Positions 22,721 through 33,972 of a stretch of DNA of 64,000 nt are shown piece after piece. The notes below the pieces were generated by a model that was not told where the DNA came from, did not search any database, and saw nothing but the letters and a program-made list of their open reading frames with translations. The translations under genes and the position numbers were made by a program. Source of the DNA: Powellomyces hirtus (taxonomy: Eukaryota; Chytridiomycota; Chytridiomycetes; Spizellomycetales; Powellomycetaceae); contig JAHLKG010000029.1 of the NCBI GenBank assembly GCA_025526995.1, forward strand, positions 186,001 through 250,000, read 5' to 3'. How positions within the stretch are numbered: the stretch's first letter is position 1; each line of letters starts with the position of its first letter.

Positions 22721-22849
22721 AAAGAGTGCTCGATCGACACCTCCTCAACTCAAAACTCATTCGAACATTGTGACACTGCAACACTCAATTGGCGACTTTC
22801 TTCATCTACTGTTTCTCCCACTCTTCCCCCACAAACACGTTTCCACACC

Positions 22850-23395
22850 ATGGCCTCCACACTCCCCTCCGCCGCCAACAGCACAGCAGCGGCCGCCACC
22901 AAATACAGCACGCTCATCGCCGCCGTCCTGCAGCTCTACACCACCCGGGACCCCGCCGTCCAAACCCGCATCCTCGAGAACCACTACCTCCCCACCGCGA
23001 CCTTTGAAGACCCATTGATGATCGTGCACAACACCCCCAACATTGCCGCCCAATTCCACTCGCTGCTCTCCTTCTTCACCACCATCACGGCACACCCGGG
23101 CGTCGCTTCCAACCCGCACGCCGCCCCAACCATCGATGCCGCAACCACCGTCGCGGGGCACGAGCTGCTCGTGCTGCCAAACACCCAGACGTATTACCGC
23201 GAGGGCGCAAAAGTCGGCCCCAAGGAGATCCTGATTGAGGCCAACACGCTGTTGACGCTCGATACCGCGTCGGGCAAGGTCGCCGTGCATAAGGATGTGT
23301 GGTTGAACAAGAACACCGACAACCCGGCCTTTGTGAAGAAGGCCAGTGGAGCCGCCTCATCGGCCATCTTCAAACTGTTCAACGTTGGGGTTTAG
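22850..23395 (+). CDS. SnoaL/NTF2-like (SigF-type) fold protein
   Basis: Single exon, 181 residues, no signal peptide. The central part fits the SnoaL/NTF2-like cone fold seen in fungal SigF-type proteins: ILENHYLPTATFEDPLMIVH is the first helix-strand unit, followed by NIAAQFHSLLSFFTTI, then strands such as HELLVLPNTQTYYRE and ILIEANTLLTLDTASGKVAV, and WLNKNTDNPAF near the end. Members of this fold bind small ligands or act as enzymes; no catalytic residues can be assigned. A TATA box and a CACGTG cluster lie upstream. The coding sequence is GC-rich at third positions, suggesting good expression (inference). Confidence 0.8.
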   Translation: MASTLPSAANSTAAAATKYSTLIAAVLQLYTTRDPAVQTRILENHYLPTATFEDPLMIVHNTPNIAAQFHSLLSFFTTITAHPGVASNPHAAPTIDAATTVAGHELLVLPNTQTYYREGAKVGPKEILIEANTLLTLDTASGKVAVHKDVWLNKNTDNPAFVKKASGAASSAIFKLFNVGV

Positions 23396-23644
23396 CTTCC
23401 CTTCCCTTCACTCTATGCTTGTGTATCGTGTTTGCCCCCTTCCTTGTACATAAATACCTCCCCATTCGCGAGCCTGAACAATACAATATGATATTCATCA
23501 CTTGAGACTTGTTTGTGCACTATCAATGCCAGAATGTACATCAGAAGAATTGGATGGTGATCATTTATTTCCACTTGTATCGGTATGCTCTCAGCCTAGT
23601 TGCTGCCATTTGTACATTGCGGCCTCAAACACATGGCCAGTTTG

Positions 23645-25359
23645 CTAATCGGTTTCCATCGAATCGCCGTTCTGGTTTTGGTTGATGCGGTCTATTCAAC
23701 GAAAATTGCAAACTTGTCAGAACAAATAACATGGCCAATGTTCATGCCAGTGCGTCACATACCTCTTACAGATTGGAGGAACGTTTGCAGCGTTTCCATG
23801 TTACCTCCTGGTGCTACACGTGTGAAACAAGGGTAAGTCAGTCAGCAAGGAGTTGACTCGATCGGCTCTACCATGCTGGCATTCGTCAGCATGACCCTGC
23901 CGCATGCATACCTAGCTGCTGAATCAAGTCCGTCAATTGCCCACTGCGCAGCGCCACACCGAGAGACTGCGCCGATTCCCGGAAGGCGGGGCTGTTCATG
24001 ATAGTCTGTCGTACACCAAAAAAGAAAAAAACACACACAAGGTCAACTCAGCATGATGGGGTCCTCGACATGACTGTGGCTGTCACATCCGGGCGCACCT
24101 GTATTTCCTCAGGTGTTCGGTTCGTCTTCTGCGGGAGGTTAGGGAACAGAGCTGTCGAGATCTCCGCATTGTTGAGGATGGGCCCAACGATTTCCGGAGT
24201 TATAGCGTTGGCAATGTCGTTCGCTGGCTCAGCTTCCCGATCCGATACGCTGATGTTGGCAAGAATCCGCCTGATCTGCTCGAGTTGGGACGGCGTACCT
24301 CCCGGCGAAGCGGGTGAGTCTTCTCTAGAAAGCATCGTAGCAACGCGTTTTAATGGAATTGGAGGTGGATCAGCAGGTAAGACATTAATGGTATGTACCT
24401 TTGGCCCTGAGTGAGAACTTGCATCAGGTCATTGTCCATGTCAGCGTCGCCGGTGGACGGGGGGTTGTTGATGAGAGAATTGACCTGTGGACAGTAATTT
24501 CGTGTCGGTAAGAGAGTCATTTTTGCAACCGTCGGATTCTCGGGATCACCAGACTCACCTTGGCCACCAGTTCCTCATCCTTGTCCGCCTTGGGCTCTGC
24601 AACAAAGTTACAGAGTTGATAAGCATACATCTTCAAGCTCAGCCAGAACCACACTACGAGTTCAAGAGGTTTTCTTTTCCCGCCTTCACAAACCTTGCAT
24701 CCAGAAGAAGAGTTTCTGCGACGATGACTTGAACTTTAACACAAAGACGCGTCCATTGGACTGAGTTACTTTTTCAAAATCAGCCTCATCTACGTCAATT
24801 CAACGCACACCATAAGTATTACAGTCCAAACGCATCAGAAGAGACGCACGCGCTGATAATCCGACCTTGGAAAATGATCAAATCGTCCTCAATGGCACCC
24901 GTTCGACGGTCTTTCCAGTAAAAGTGCATAAGAGAGTCCTACACCAGTCACCGGAATGCATGAGAACCACATGTGTTTCCCTCACTCTTCCGCCAATATC
25001 CCCAGCCCCACCTCGCCTTGGTTCATGTAAAGAAGCCTGTAATTTGCAGGATGAATAAACGCTTAGCAACGTTCTCTGACAGGATCCCAAACCAGCAGGC
25101 CTCAGTTGCATACCCTTTCCTAGTATCAGGCGTAACGGTAGTTCCGGACCGAGTGCATTTCCCTAATAGGGCAATTCGTAAGCCTTCTTGTCGTCCATGC
25201 AACATGCTGGCATCTCCAAAGGATCTATGCCATCACACAGGATGCTGTCGGATACTTTAATTCCTTTCGCGTACCTGCTCGAAATTGAACGAGGGGTTGA
25301 TTGCCCTGCTGCTGTCCGGCGTTCCCGAACATGGAGCCGGGGATGGTTGCTGTAGCCAT
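23645..25359 (-). CDS. RPN13: RPN13/ADRM1 proteasomal ubiquitin receptor, 289 aa
   Basis: Receptor on the 19S proteasome base that binds ubiquitin and recruits the UCH37 deubiquitinase. Eleven exons: 25359-25275, 25162-25114, 25036-25012, 24938-24866, 24789-24694, 24596-24559, 24484-24399, 24324-24099, 24005-23912, 23813-23763 and 23691-23645, every junction GT-AG and in phase. The N-terminal Pru domain is complete: [70 protein letters not shown]. The C-terminal DEUBAD follows: [42 protein letters not shown]. So both the ubiquitin/RPN2-binding half and the UCH37-binding half are present, unlike budding yeast Rpn13, which lacks the DEUBAD. Exon 3 is only 25 nt. It is divergent from BRCC36. Confidence 0.95.
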
Positions 25360-26356
25360 TGTTGCTGGTTGCTTTTTGGTAAATGTGAAGATGTCCGGAG
25401 AAGCAGCAAGGACAAACTGGACTATGTTACGCGGTTTGGAAGGAGACGCGTCGCTCCCCAATCGTATCTGTTGGTCTTCTTGCGCTTTGCTCACTGCACC
25501 AGAATCCAGTTTGATGACTGCGACCACGGCGCTTCTTTAAGGACGCAGTCTTAATGATGAAATGCATGCCCGGGCTGTGCACAGCGTGGGCGCCAAGTGA
25601 ATATGTGGTGTTTCACTGGTTGTCTGGACGGCGACTCCCCCTCAGATCGCTCTCGATCCTTGATGGAGGGAGGAGGTGGGGACCGACTACCTGGGTGTGC
25701 ACCCGATTGAGCGAGAACCATCGTCAAGGCTTGCAGCTCTGCCTCCACTAGGATGCCCCATACAAATGGATACTCTACTCTTCCGGCGAATCGAATTTTG
25801 TAGGAAACTCTAAATAGCCAAATTCACTGCATTCACTGAGAGAGGAACAGAATGTGCACTTTACGATTTTATCCTCTGCGCAAGATCGAAGCTCGGCGGA
25901 CATCAACGGTTCACACGTGGATGCCATGCGTCCATTTTCGTTTATTGACTCTATTGATTATGGTTAAGAATCTATTATCGATTATCTTAAGCATGCCTCA
26001 ACACATTTTTGTGTCTGAATATCGGAAATGGGTTAAGGAGTCTTCCCCTGATACAGATGGCTAGAGCTACAAGTTGAAGCTTTTTTATCGGCCTCAAGAG
26101 TCGAATGGGAACTGATGTCTCGTGCACAGGAAAGGACTCGCATATATTGCTGAGCATACAGGTCCCCGACAAATATCACACATCCTGGTATTGGATATCC
26201 AGTAAGACGAGAAAACCCGTCAATGGGAACCACAACCTGTCAAACGCGCCGCCGCGTTCCCGTCAAAACAACAGGCCGCCATTCTTCCGGCTGAGCGAGC
26301 CATCACAGTCCTCCGCATTTACAAGTGGTGCTAACAGCGTGAAAGAAAAAAACTCT
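25360..26356. promoter_or_regulatory. 1-kb divergent promoter between RPN13 and BRCC36
   Basis: No gene seen between the two head-to-head starts. I could not recognise a PACE-type proteasome element (GGTGGCAAA) or any other named site. The part near 25860-26040 is relatively AT-rich. Confidence 0.4.
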
Positions 26357-27577
26357 ATGGCCTTAACCGCAGTCTACCTCTCAGCTGAAGTGCACATGCT
26401 ATGTCTGGCATACAGTCTATGTACTGGTAAGCAAAAAAGCGGGCCCCCGTTTCCGCATTATTCACAACACAGCAACCGAAACTCCCGAAATAGAAAAGGA
26501 AGAAACCCTTGCTCTCCTGCTCGGCCACTTTTACGAAGAGGATGGGAAATCGTATGCGCGTGTTGAGCGGTGTCTCATTTGCTCGCGGAAAGATAAGCGG
26601 AAAGATCGCGTGGAGATCAGTGAGGAGCAGGTGAGTGAATGCGATAAACGAACCAAAAGGCGTTGACTATGGGCGGTCTGTCCTCTGTTTGGCGTATCCG
26701 TACGCCTTGCCTGATCACTTTTTATTTCCGACCTAGCTGAGCGGCGCGATAACAGAAGCCGAAGCCTCTGGAACCAGCGTTGTAGGATGGAGCCACAGGT
26801 ATGTGAAAAACATTAGTATAGCCTAGGCAGCGCTGCCAGTGTTCGCCCGTGCCTTCTTTCCTTGTGCCTTGACCATGGCTACCCGCTCGTTCTTTTAGCC
26901 ATCCGCACATTACTGTCTTCCCCTCGCATGTCGATCTACGGACCCAAAAATCGCTGCAAATGTTCGACAAGCGGTTCTTTGGTCTGATCTTTTCGTGCTT
27001 CGATACCGTCGCAGCGGGGGTACGGCCATACAAATGCGAAAAGCACACACTTGTAATCGACAGCGATGCTCACGCAAAACGGTCATCTTGATCATGTAGA
27101 CAGAACGGATCCAGCTCACTTGTTTTCAGACGCTGCCCGACGGCAGCCGTGCCGAAATTGCCATCCACATCACCCCCTCCGAAACCTTCCTCACTCCGGA
27201 CGCCCTCAGCATCCTCGTACACACGCTCCCATATACCCTCCTCAGCGAAGAGCGGCAGGTGCATGATGCCTGTGTTGCCGCTGACCCGTCATCACCATCA
27301 AGGTCATCATCAGAAGCATCACCGCAAACAATCATAAAGCAGTCCTATCACGGCGCGACCCTGATCCGATCTCTGGCGCTCTTGTCCGATCGTTTGGTCA
27401 ACCCGCTGGTGCGCTTTTGTGAAGATAGGCATGCCAGAAACTTGCAGGAGGTGAGGAAGCGAAGAAGTGAGGGAGGTGTTTTGAGGACATTAGGGCATTG
27501 TTCTGAGGGGCGTGAATTTTTTTATAATCTGGACATTTTAGATTGAGCGATTGAAGCGGGAAACTGTGGGACCGTGA
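26357..27577 (+). CDS. BRCC36: BRCC36-type JAMM deubiquitinase, ~255 aa
   Basis: Zinc metalloprotease that in animals cleaves K63-linked ubiquitin in the BRISC and BRCA1-A complexes. Exons 26357-26426, 26473-26630, 26737-26798, 26899-27019, 27130-27450 and 27542-27577. The start MALTAVYLSAEVHMLCLAYS matches the family. Next come RVERCLICSRKDKRKDRVEI, and across a splice VVGWSHSHPHITVFPSHVD, the JAMM zinc site HxHx(7)SxxD, intact. RTQKSLQMFDKRFFGLIFSC then follows, and a C-terminal helical part ending in the coiled-coil-like NLQEIERLKRE. The exon 4 donor is uncertain: 27020 is used, but a GTAATC site near 27061 is also in phase. The protein is about 60 residues shorter than human BRCC36, mostly after the JAMM core. 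Confidence 0.9.
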
Positions 27578-28575
27578 ATCACACACCAACGCCATTTTTG
27601 TTTATAAAATCATCTTTCCACCACATACCCCTTTCGCGGACAATGCCATCCCAGCCAGCCTCGACACGCATACGGGGTTTCTGATGCCGAAACAACGGTC
27701 ACACTCTGCCATTAGTATCGCGTAATCGCCTCGGAACTGGAAGACCAGGAGGGAATCGCCCATTCAGGAGAATGCCTCTGTATCCCAAGGGCTTCTGTGG
27801 CTTGGTCTCAAATTAAGCTTAATGGGGAATGACGAGACGCGGTTCCCCAAACGCGTCGTGTTACTTTTGTGCGAGTCGGTGTTCTGCGATTTGCACCGTC
27901 TTTTGCGCGCGGGCGGGGGCGCCTTGACTTGAAGATTTCTTCATCAGGGCTTGACGGCGAGGAGGAGGAGGAGGAGGATGATGAATCAGCCGTCCCACTC
28001 GCTCTCTCCCCGCTCTGGCGGCAAACAGCGCCAAATGAGGGAGGGAGGCAGGGTTCTCATGCTAAAACGACAAGGCAAAACGACAGCGCAAAAGGCCAAA
28101 AGGCCAAAAGGGCAACAAACGCAACGAATATCTAACGCCTTGAAAAGGCTTGTTGGCGTCGCACGTTGGTTGGGTCATGAAAGAAAATAAAGATGGGGGC
28201 CAAACCAAAAAAACAAAGAGAACCCTTTCATTACTAGTATCAGCGTCCGTCGGAGTTTCCGTTGTCCAAGGCCGCACAAACAAGGAGAGGAGAGCAGAGG
28301 CGCAAAAAGAAACAGAGAAAGAAAGACAAGCTGATACACTAGAACTGCTGCCCCTCTCAGAAGTACCCGCCTTTCCCCCCTGTTACCTTTTCCCCACTGC
28401 TTCCTGTCATTTTGGATCGAGAGACTGGGACTGTTCTCGGACCTCATTCTGTATCTTCATCTGAAGACCTGTTTTTGATCATCAAGGCACAGAGGAGCAA
28501 AGCCAAACCTCGTACCCGTTCATCGATTGTAATAGATTTTAGTATCAAGTCAGTTTTGGCCGCTGTCCGTTAATC
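27578..28575. other. intergenic / leader of the next gene
   Basis: No gene seen. Contains GAGGAG-rich (27957-27980) and CAAAAGGCCAAAAGG-type (28080-28110) low-complexity stretches. Confidence 0.5.
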
Positions 28576-31500
28576 ATGGACGGCGAGAAGCGAGTAGCAG
28601 ACTGCCACGCGCAGGAGGACGCCACCACCCCCGACAGACACAACGAAGAAAACAGGCCGGCGGACCTCCACCACCACCAACCTCATTCTCCTTCTCCTAC
28701 CACTCCCACCTCGGAGCAGCAGCAGGAACAGGAAGCAACGCGGCCCAGTACTCCACCGCCCGCTACCGCCACCGCATTGCAAGACGACCCAAGCCCCAAA
28801 CGAAATACGTTTGGCGACTACGGCTCAGAGACCGTCCAGCCGCCCCCACCACTAACTTACACTTCAGACCAAATGCCGACTGCATTGTTCACCTCTCCTC
28901 CCCACGACGCGGAGAAGGAAATGCAGACCCCAACTCATGCGGCTGCCGCTGTTGGGCCGACAGACGACTCGGATGACGAGGTCCCGCTCGCGACGCTGGT
29001 TTCCCTGGCGTCGAGCGAGAGCCTGAGAACACTGCAGCAAACCGAGTCAGCAGCCTCAACTACTCATGCCCCCGCTACTGTTGCTGCTGTTGCTCCGGCC
29101 ACTCCCCCTCCCGCTCTTGAACCGGTCACGGACGACGATGATGTGGAGGATAGCCCCACCGACACGGTGCTCGCACCAGTGGACTACGACATAGTGCACG
29201 AACAGAATAGCTTGGAAGAAGAAGATGATTCGGAAAACGACGCAGACGATGTCATGGGCGCTGAAATTAGAAATGCGTTTCTCAGCGGTCGAATGCGCGA
29301 CGACGACTATGTATCCCTCAACCACCCTGACAGTCCTGAAGCTACCGACCTGCCAGAATCCTCGACCCTACCACCAGTAGAAGCCACAGCCACGCCAGTG
29401 ACACTCACGATGCTTGACGTTACCCCAGAGTCGCATCGTCACGACTCGTACGTCCCTGACGCGGTGTTTGCAGATGCACCCCAGGCGGATCATGAGAACG
29501 ATGCTGCTGCTGCTGCTGCAGCATCCTTTGCGGTGGATGGTGAGACAAAGAGCAAGAGGTTCAGCTGGTCTGCCCCTGCCGATGTTGTGTTCAAACAGGA
29601 GATGCCCGCCCCGGTTATTGAAGTACATACCCCAAAAGAAGCTCCTGCCTCTGCTGACGCGGCTGACCCAGTGCATCAGACAAGGCAGCTTGAGGCGATC
29701 GACCCGGCTCTGCAAACTGGGAGCTCGGTCGACATTGAGGCTGCAGGTGAAAACAGCGTCGCCGAGCTGCCCGCACTCGTCGTGTCGGAACCGCAGTCTG
29801 CCGTGCAAGAACAACCAGAAGCACACCCTGGCCCTGGGGTTCTGTTCATCACTCCAACTCCCACTTCCATACCCGCCACCGTTACGAAACCCGCACCCCT
29901 TGTAATTCCCACTTCGTACTCGTCTGTGTCGCTCGTGACGCCCAGCCCACGTGCGGAACCCGGGACCACCAAACCAGCTGGTTTGAACATGTCGCACACC
30001 AACAAGTCGGCTCCCCTACTCGGCCGCCCTGCCAAGGCTCCCCAGACCAAGAAAAAGCGCGGTCCCTTTGCGGCGTGCATGTCGTGGTTTGGCCTGGGAC
30101 CGAAAAAGGATACCAAGGCCCCCGCTTCTGCTTCTGCTCTGACGGCAACTGCGTCGCCCTCCATACACAAGGGAAAAGGACCGGCTCTGGCGGATGAACC
30201 CATGATCCTTCATGATGTCAGCACTGGAAAGCCTCCGTACAGTCCCGTTGGAAGCCAGACCTTCTCACTTGGCATGAAGGCATCGGTCGAGCAGCTGCGC
30301 CTCGCTGCCATTGCCGCTGCCACTGCCAAATCGCCCGCCGCCACCACAGCCGACACTGCTCCACGATCGACTTCAGAGCTTGGACCCTCACCCGACGATT
30401 CAGACTCTATCACCTCGTCGGAACGGCGCAGCATTCGTAGCATTTTCCGAGAAAAACGAAACCAGTCGACGGACCGTGGCGTCAGCGCTCACTCTGATGC
30501 AGGCAGCTCGCGGAGACGCTCGATGTCGGTCCGTCGGCAACGCAGCCGCCGCGATGAGAACGAGTCAGAAACGGCTAGTCGGTACACGGACAAAGAGGAA
30601 GATGAACAACACGATGCTCACCATTCTGCCGAAGTGTACACACTGCACTCGAAGGCCAGCCAGTTGACCCTGGTCTTACCGGATATTCCCAAACTGGGCG
30701 ACCTGGATGTTGCTATCCCACCCCCACCTGCTCGGACAGAGATGCCCAACGGACTCTCGAGCCTATCGTCTGATAATTTGAGCATCGGTAGCAACCAAAA
30801 CGACAAAGTTAAGAAATCCATGTCTGGGTCTATGCGTTCCACCGCAACAGCGCGGTCCATGGCTACCGCAAAGTCTACGGCCACCGCACGTTCCGGACAG
30901 ACGGAACGCTCGGCTTTTGCTAACAGCGCAGGAAACTTGTCGAGGAATACAAGTATCGCGGAAAAGCACGAGGATGAGGACAGGCTGGACCACCTCCGCT
31001 CAGTTGTCAGCAACAACACCCGTTCCGTGAAAGAAAGCGCGGCAGCTCACCGACGAAGATGGGACGAGGAACTTCAGGGAAGCGTCACCGGGACCGAAGG
31101 TACCGACAAGTCAAAATCGTCCCATGAATACCAGTCCACCGGCCGCCCGAGCACGGACAACGCTTCCAGTTACCGAACGGTCCCGTCGAGAGCGTCTCGC
31201 CTCTATGACTCGCGCGCCGCCGTGCCGTCCACCACCCCATCTCCAACCCCGACAGCTAGCACAAAAGGCGCTGCTACCGCCGCCACCCCGGCCTTGAACA
31301 CCAGCCCCTCCCGCCTGTTCCTGAATCAAGATTTCGGACTTGGTTCCTTTGACGCCTCCCCATTCCATGGGTCCCACCACGCCGACTCAAACTCCAAGCC
31401 TGTTGCCGAGCTAGACCCCCTTGAGAAGCTGTACCACGACATTTGCAGTTCTGGAATGGACCTGGACCAGCTTGCTGGCAAGTACGATGCGTCGGCCACC

Positions 31501-32016
31501 CGTCGCCCGACTGTTACGAAAGAGGAACCCGCCCCACGGTCGGTCAAGGCTGCAGCCCAGCAGTCGTATCGGACCCCACCGCAAACTCCTCCCCCTACTG
31601 CATCGACCCCTGTCGCCGAGGAGCCCACCACCATCGATCACTGGCGCCGCAACATTGCGCGTGCCTTGGAATCTACCAGCACGGCCCGCTCTGCTGGCCC
31701 CTCAAATATTCACGCCATTACCAAAACTGGCGCCCTAATGACACCACCGGCGTCTCCCTCTGCATCCGCCCTGTACAACAACACTCCCAACCACAACAAC
31801 AGTACCGTGGCCGCCCACAACAACAGCAGCAGCAACACCATCAAGCAGCCGCTCCTGCTATCGTCTGCAGCCCGCAATGCCCGCAACAACACCCCGCAAC
31901 GCAATGTCTGGTCCCTCCACGAAGACTTTGCGGCGGCAGTCGAAGGCGAAGATGGCGATAGCGACTTGGCGGGTGTGATCGGGTATGCCCTTGCGGTCGG
32001 TGATGGGCAGGCTTGA
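28576..32016 (+). CDS. large, mostly disordered orphan protein, 1146 aa
   Basis: One uninterrupted exon from ATG at 28576 to TGA. The composition is Ser/Thr/Pro/Ala-rich with acidic patches, so largely disordered. Ordered-looking islands are few: KKKRGPFAACMSWFGLGPKK (about residue 493), an SMRSTATARSMATAKSTATA repeat (about 750-775), SPSRLFLNQDFGLGSFDASP (about 912-932) and LEKLYHDICSSGMDLDQLA (about 950-968), then a C-terminal VWSLHEDFAAAVEGEDGDSD. The basic-hydrophobic island could anchor to a membrane or bind a partner (inference only). There is no recognised domain. Many SxR and RSxS sites suggest phosphorylation. Its length without stops, and consistent codon use, argue that it is real. 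Confidence 0.85.
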   Translation: MDGEKRVADCHAQEDATTPDRHNEENRPADLHHHQPHSPSPTTPTSEQQQEQEATRPSTPPPATATALQDDPSPKRNTFGDYGSETVQPPPPLTYTSDQMPTALFTSPPHDAEKEMQTPTHAAAAVGPTDDSDDEVPLATLVSLASSESLRTLQQTESAASTTHAPATVAAVAPATPPPALEPVTDDDDVEDSPTDTVLAPVDYDIVHEQNSLEEEDDSENDADDVMGAEIRNAFLSGRMRDDDYVSLNHPDSPEATDLPESSTLPPVEATATPVTLTMLDVTPESHRHDSYVPDAVFADAPQADHENDAAAAAAASFAVDGETKSKRFSWSAPADVVFKQEMPAPVIEVHTPKEAPASADAADPVHQTRQLEAIDPALQTGSSVDIEAAGENSVAELPALVVSEPQSAVQEQPEAHPGPGVLFITPTPTSIPATVTKPAPLVIPTSYSSVSLVTPSPRAEPGTTKPAGLNMSHTNKSAPLLGRPAKAPQTKKKRGPFAACMSWFGLGPKKDTKAPASASALTATASPSIHKGKGPALADEPMILHDVSTGKPPYSPVGSQTFSLGMKASVEQLRLAAIAAATAKSPAATTADTAPRSTSELGPSPDDSDSITSSERRSIRSIFREKRNQSTDRGVSAHSDAGSSRRRSMSVRRQRSRRDENESETASRYTDKEEDEQHDAHHSAEVYTLHSKASQLTLVLPDIPKLGDLDVAIPPPPARTEMPNGLSSLSSDNLSIGSNQNDKVKKSMSGSMRSTATARSMATAKSTATARSGQTERSAFANSAGNLSRNTSIAEKHEDEDRLDHLRSVVSNNTRSVKESAAAHRRRWDEELQGSVTGTEGTDKSKSSHEYQSTGRPSTDNASSYRTVPSRASRLYDSRAAVPSTTPSPTPTASTKGAATAATPALNTSPSRLFLNQDFGLGSFDASPFHGSHHADSNSKPVAELDPLEKLYHDICSSGMDLDQLAGKYDASATRRPTVTKEEPAPRSVKAAAQQSYRTPPQTPPPTASTPVAEEPTTIDHWRRNIARALESTSTARSAGPSNIHAITKTGALMTPPASPSASALYNNTPNHNNSTVAAHNNSSSNTIKQPLLLSSAARNARNNTPQRNVWSLHEDFAAAVEGEDGDSDLAGVIGYALAVGDGQA

Positions 32017-33972
32017 AAACCCCCCACCAACAACATCAACAACAACAATACCAAAAACAACCAAAAAAAATCCATAGACTACATCATCCGTAGGGGGGGG
32101 GGTATGTGCGGACACTGACGCCCACCCCATTCTCTTCCCGTTTATTCCTCATATTCATTCATTTGCGTTTTCCTTTGGCTCTCGGGCTGGTGTTCTCTGA
32201 TTTGGTGTGGTGCTGATTCCTTTTTCGTTTGTAGTGCTATAGCTAGCTTACTTAGAGTTTTTCTTATCGTATTTACACCCCCCCCCCCCCTCTCCCTTCC
32301 CGTCCCGTGCCGACCGTGTGCGTGGTGTTTTTTGCGCTTGGTTTTCGTATTCCCTCCCCCCCCCCCCCCCCTTCCCTCACTGTCATCCCTAGCATGTGTG
32401 TGCTTTCCATAGATAGAATTTGCAGACTGCTGATATAGACACTGTATCTATTCTGCAGACCGTCGTTCCGGGTGCTGGAGGACGTTGGATTGTGTCCCAG
32501 ACACAGCTCTTCACCTCTGCTAATGGCGAAAGTTCCCCAGGCGCATGTATGTGGTAGACATGCATACCCGCCTGTCGCTTTAGGGCATCCTGATCGTGAG
32601 ATGTAATCGTGAGATGTATCATTTGTATGTGGCGCATTCACTTGCACGCCCGTCCCCTCTCCTGCTCATGCCCCATCTCGCGCAATGGTCGCGCGCAAAT
32701 GGGAATGGGGGACATTGTCATCCTGTGCGGTGATTGCATGCTGTACACACGCATCTTTGTATGTCGATGTGTCCCATGGGACAGCCATCTTGGCTACAAT
32801 GGCCATATTCATCGTTGTTTTCCCCGTTTATCTTTTAAGGCGTCATCTGGAGGTCCTGCAAGGACCAAGGACACCAGTACCAAGCAGAGGAGCGAGGTGT
32901 ACACAGGTGGTGCAATGCCAGGGACACCCAAGGAGTTGATAAACGAGCAGACAAGACCCGGCGAACATGACCTTGCTGGCGACCAAGGGTTCCCTGAACG
33001 GAAAAGTGAGCGTCGCCTAAACCCAACGTTGATCGGGCTTTTCGTAATCAAGGCCAATATGAGATGAGGCCAGACATGACCTCTTGAGGCAACCGAGAGA
33101 GAGGCAGCTATCAACGTATGTCATGGATAGGGTGGTTCAGGCACCTCAAAAACAATGCCGTACGAAGAGCCATCTGTTCCCTAACGAACGGCGCAAAGTC
33201 CTCTGCAACCAAGGCCAATGTATGGGTGAGTGGAAAGAAATAGAGGAATGAAAAGCGTGATCTGTTCGGAAACAGGAAGCAACGGCATCACCCGGACACG
33301 ACGCTAGCGCTGGTACGGGAAAAGCCCTTGCATTCCCTTTGCGTTACTTTGGTGATTCGTGCGCAGTGAGCGCCGCACTGTCCATATTCCTCGGACACGA
33401 AGGATTGGTTTCCCGACGCGTAGATAGTTCCTCGCCGCTATTCACTACTGCGACGAGATGGCCCGGTGCGGGGGTGCGGAATGGCAAATGCAGTCAACTT
33501 GGCTTCTGGTGAGAATGCTCATCGTCTAGCTACGGTTCCCGTAATCTTGTAGCTGTTGAGTTATTGCCGCTGCGCCGATATGCTTTCCTGCTGTCGTTGC
33601 TTGAACACGCGCAACTCGTTCGCGTAACGCGTGACGTACGTCATGGCGATAAAACACGCATGGAGTGTGAAATTGACATGTGCCAGTGAGTCACTCTGCG
33701 CAATTGACAGCACATTCCGATTTGACATGTGTGAAGCCCCATAGATATACGATGTGTGTGTGTGTGTGAACGAGTGTGAGGTGCAGTGTCGTCATCGCCT
33801 CGCTTGCTCGCCACAGACGTCTTTATAAAGACTTCCCCCCCGGAGAGACAGCCGGCCGTCGTACTTTTTCTCCAAACAACACATACCCGCACACACACCA
33901 CAAACTCTACACAAACGCACCTTTTACATATCCCTTTCGTCACAACTACCACCCCCAATAACACAGGAAATC
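32017..33972. other. intergenic
   Basis: No convincing gene in nearly 2 kb. Contains C runs near 32277 and 32356 (about 14-15 each), a G run near 32092, a (GT)n stretch near 33752-33769, and a C/A-rich leader just before 33973. Short ORFs at 32609-33067 show no protein-like conservation that I recognise. Confidence 0.5.

Larger units (their letters stand above)
21275..22849. other. divergent intergenic space with microsatellites and an E-box cluster
   Basis: No gene seen. Holds a GACA/GACG array (21519-21630), a (CTGA)n run (about 21882-21918), four CACGTG sites (21988-22213), a (CT)n run (22276-22299) and the TATA box of the next gene. It separates VMP1 (minus) from the NTF2-like gene (plus). 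Confidence 0.6.
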
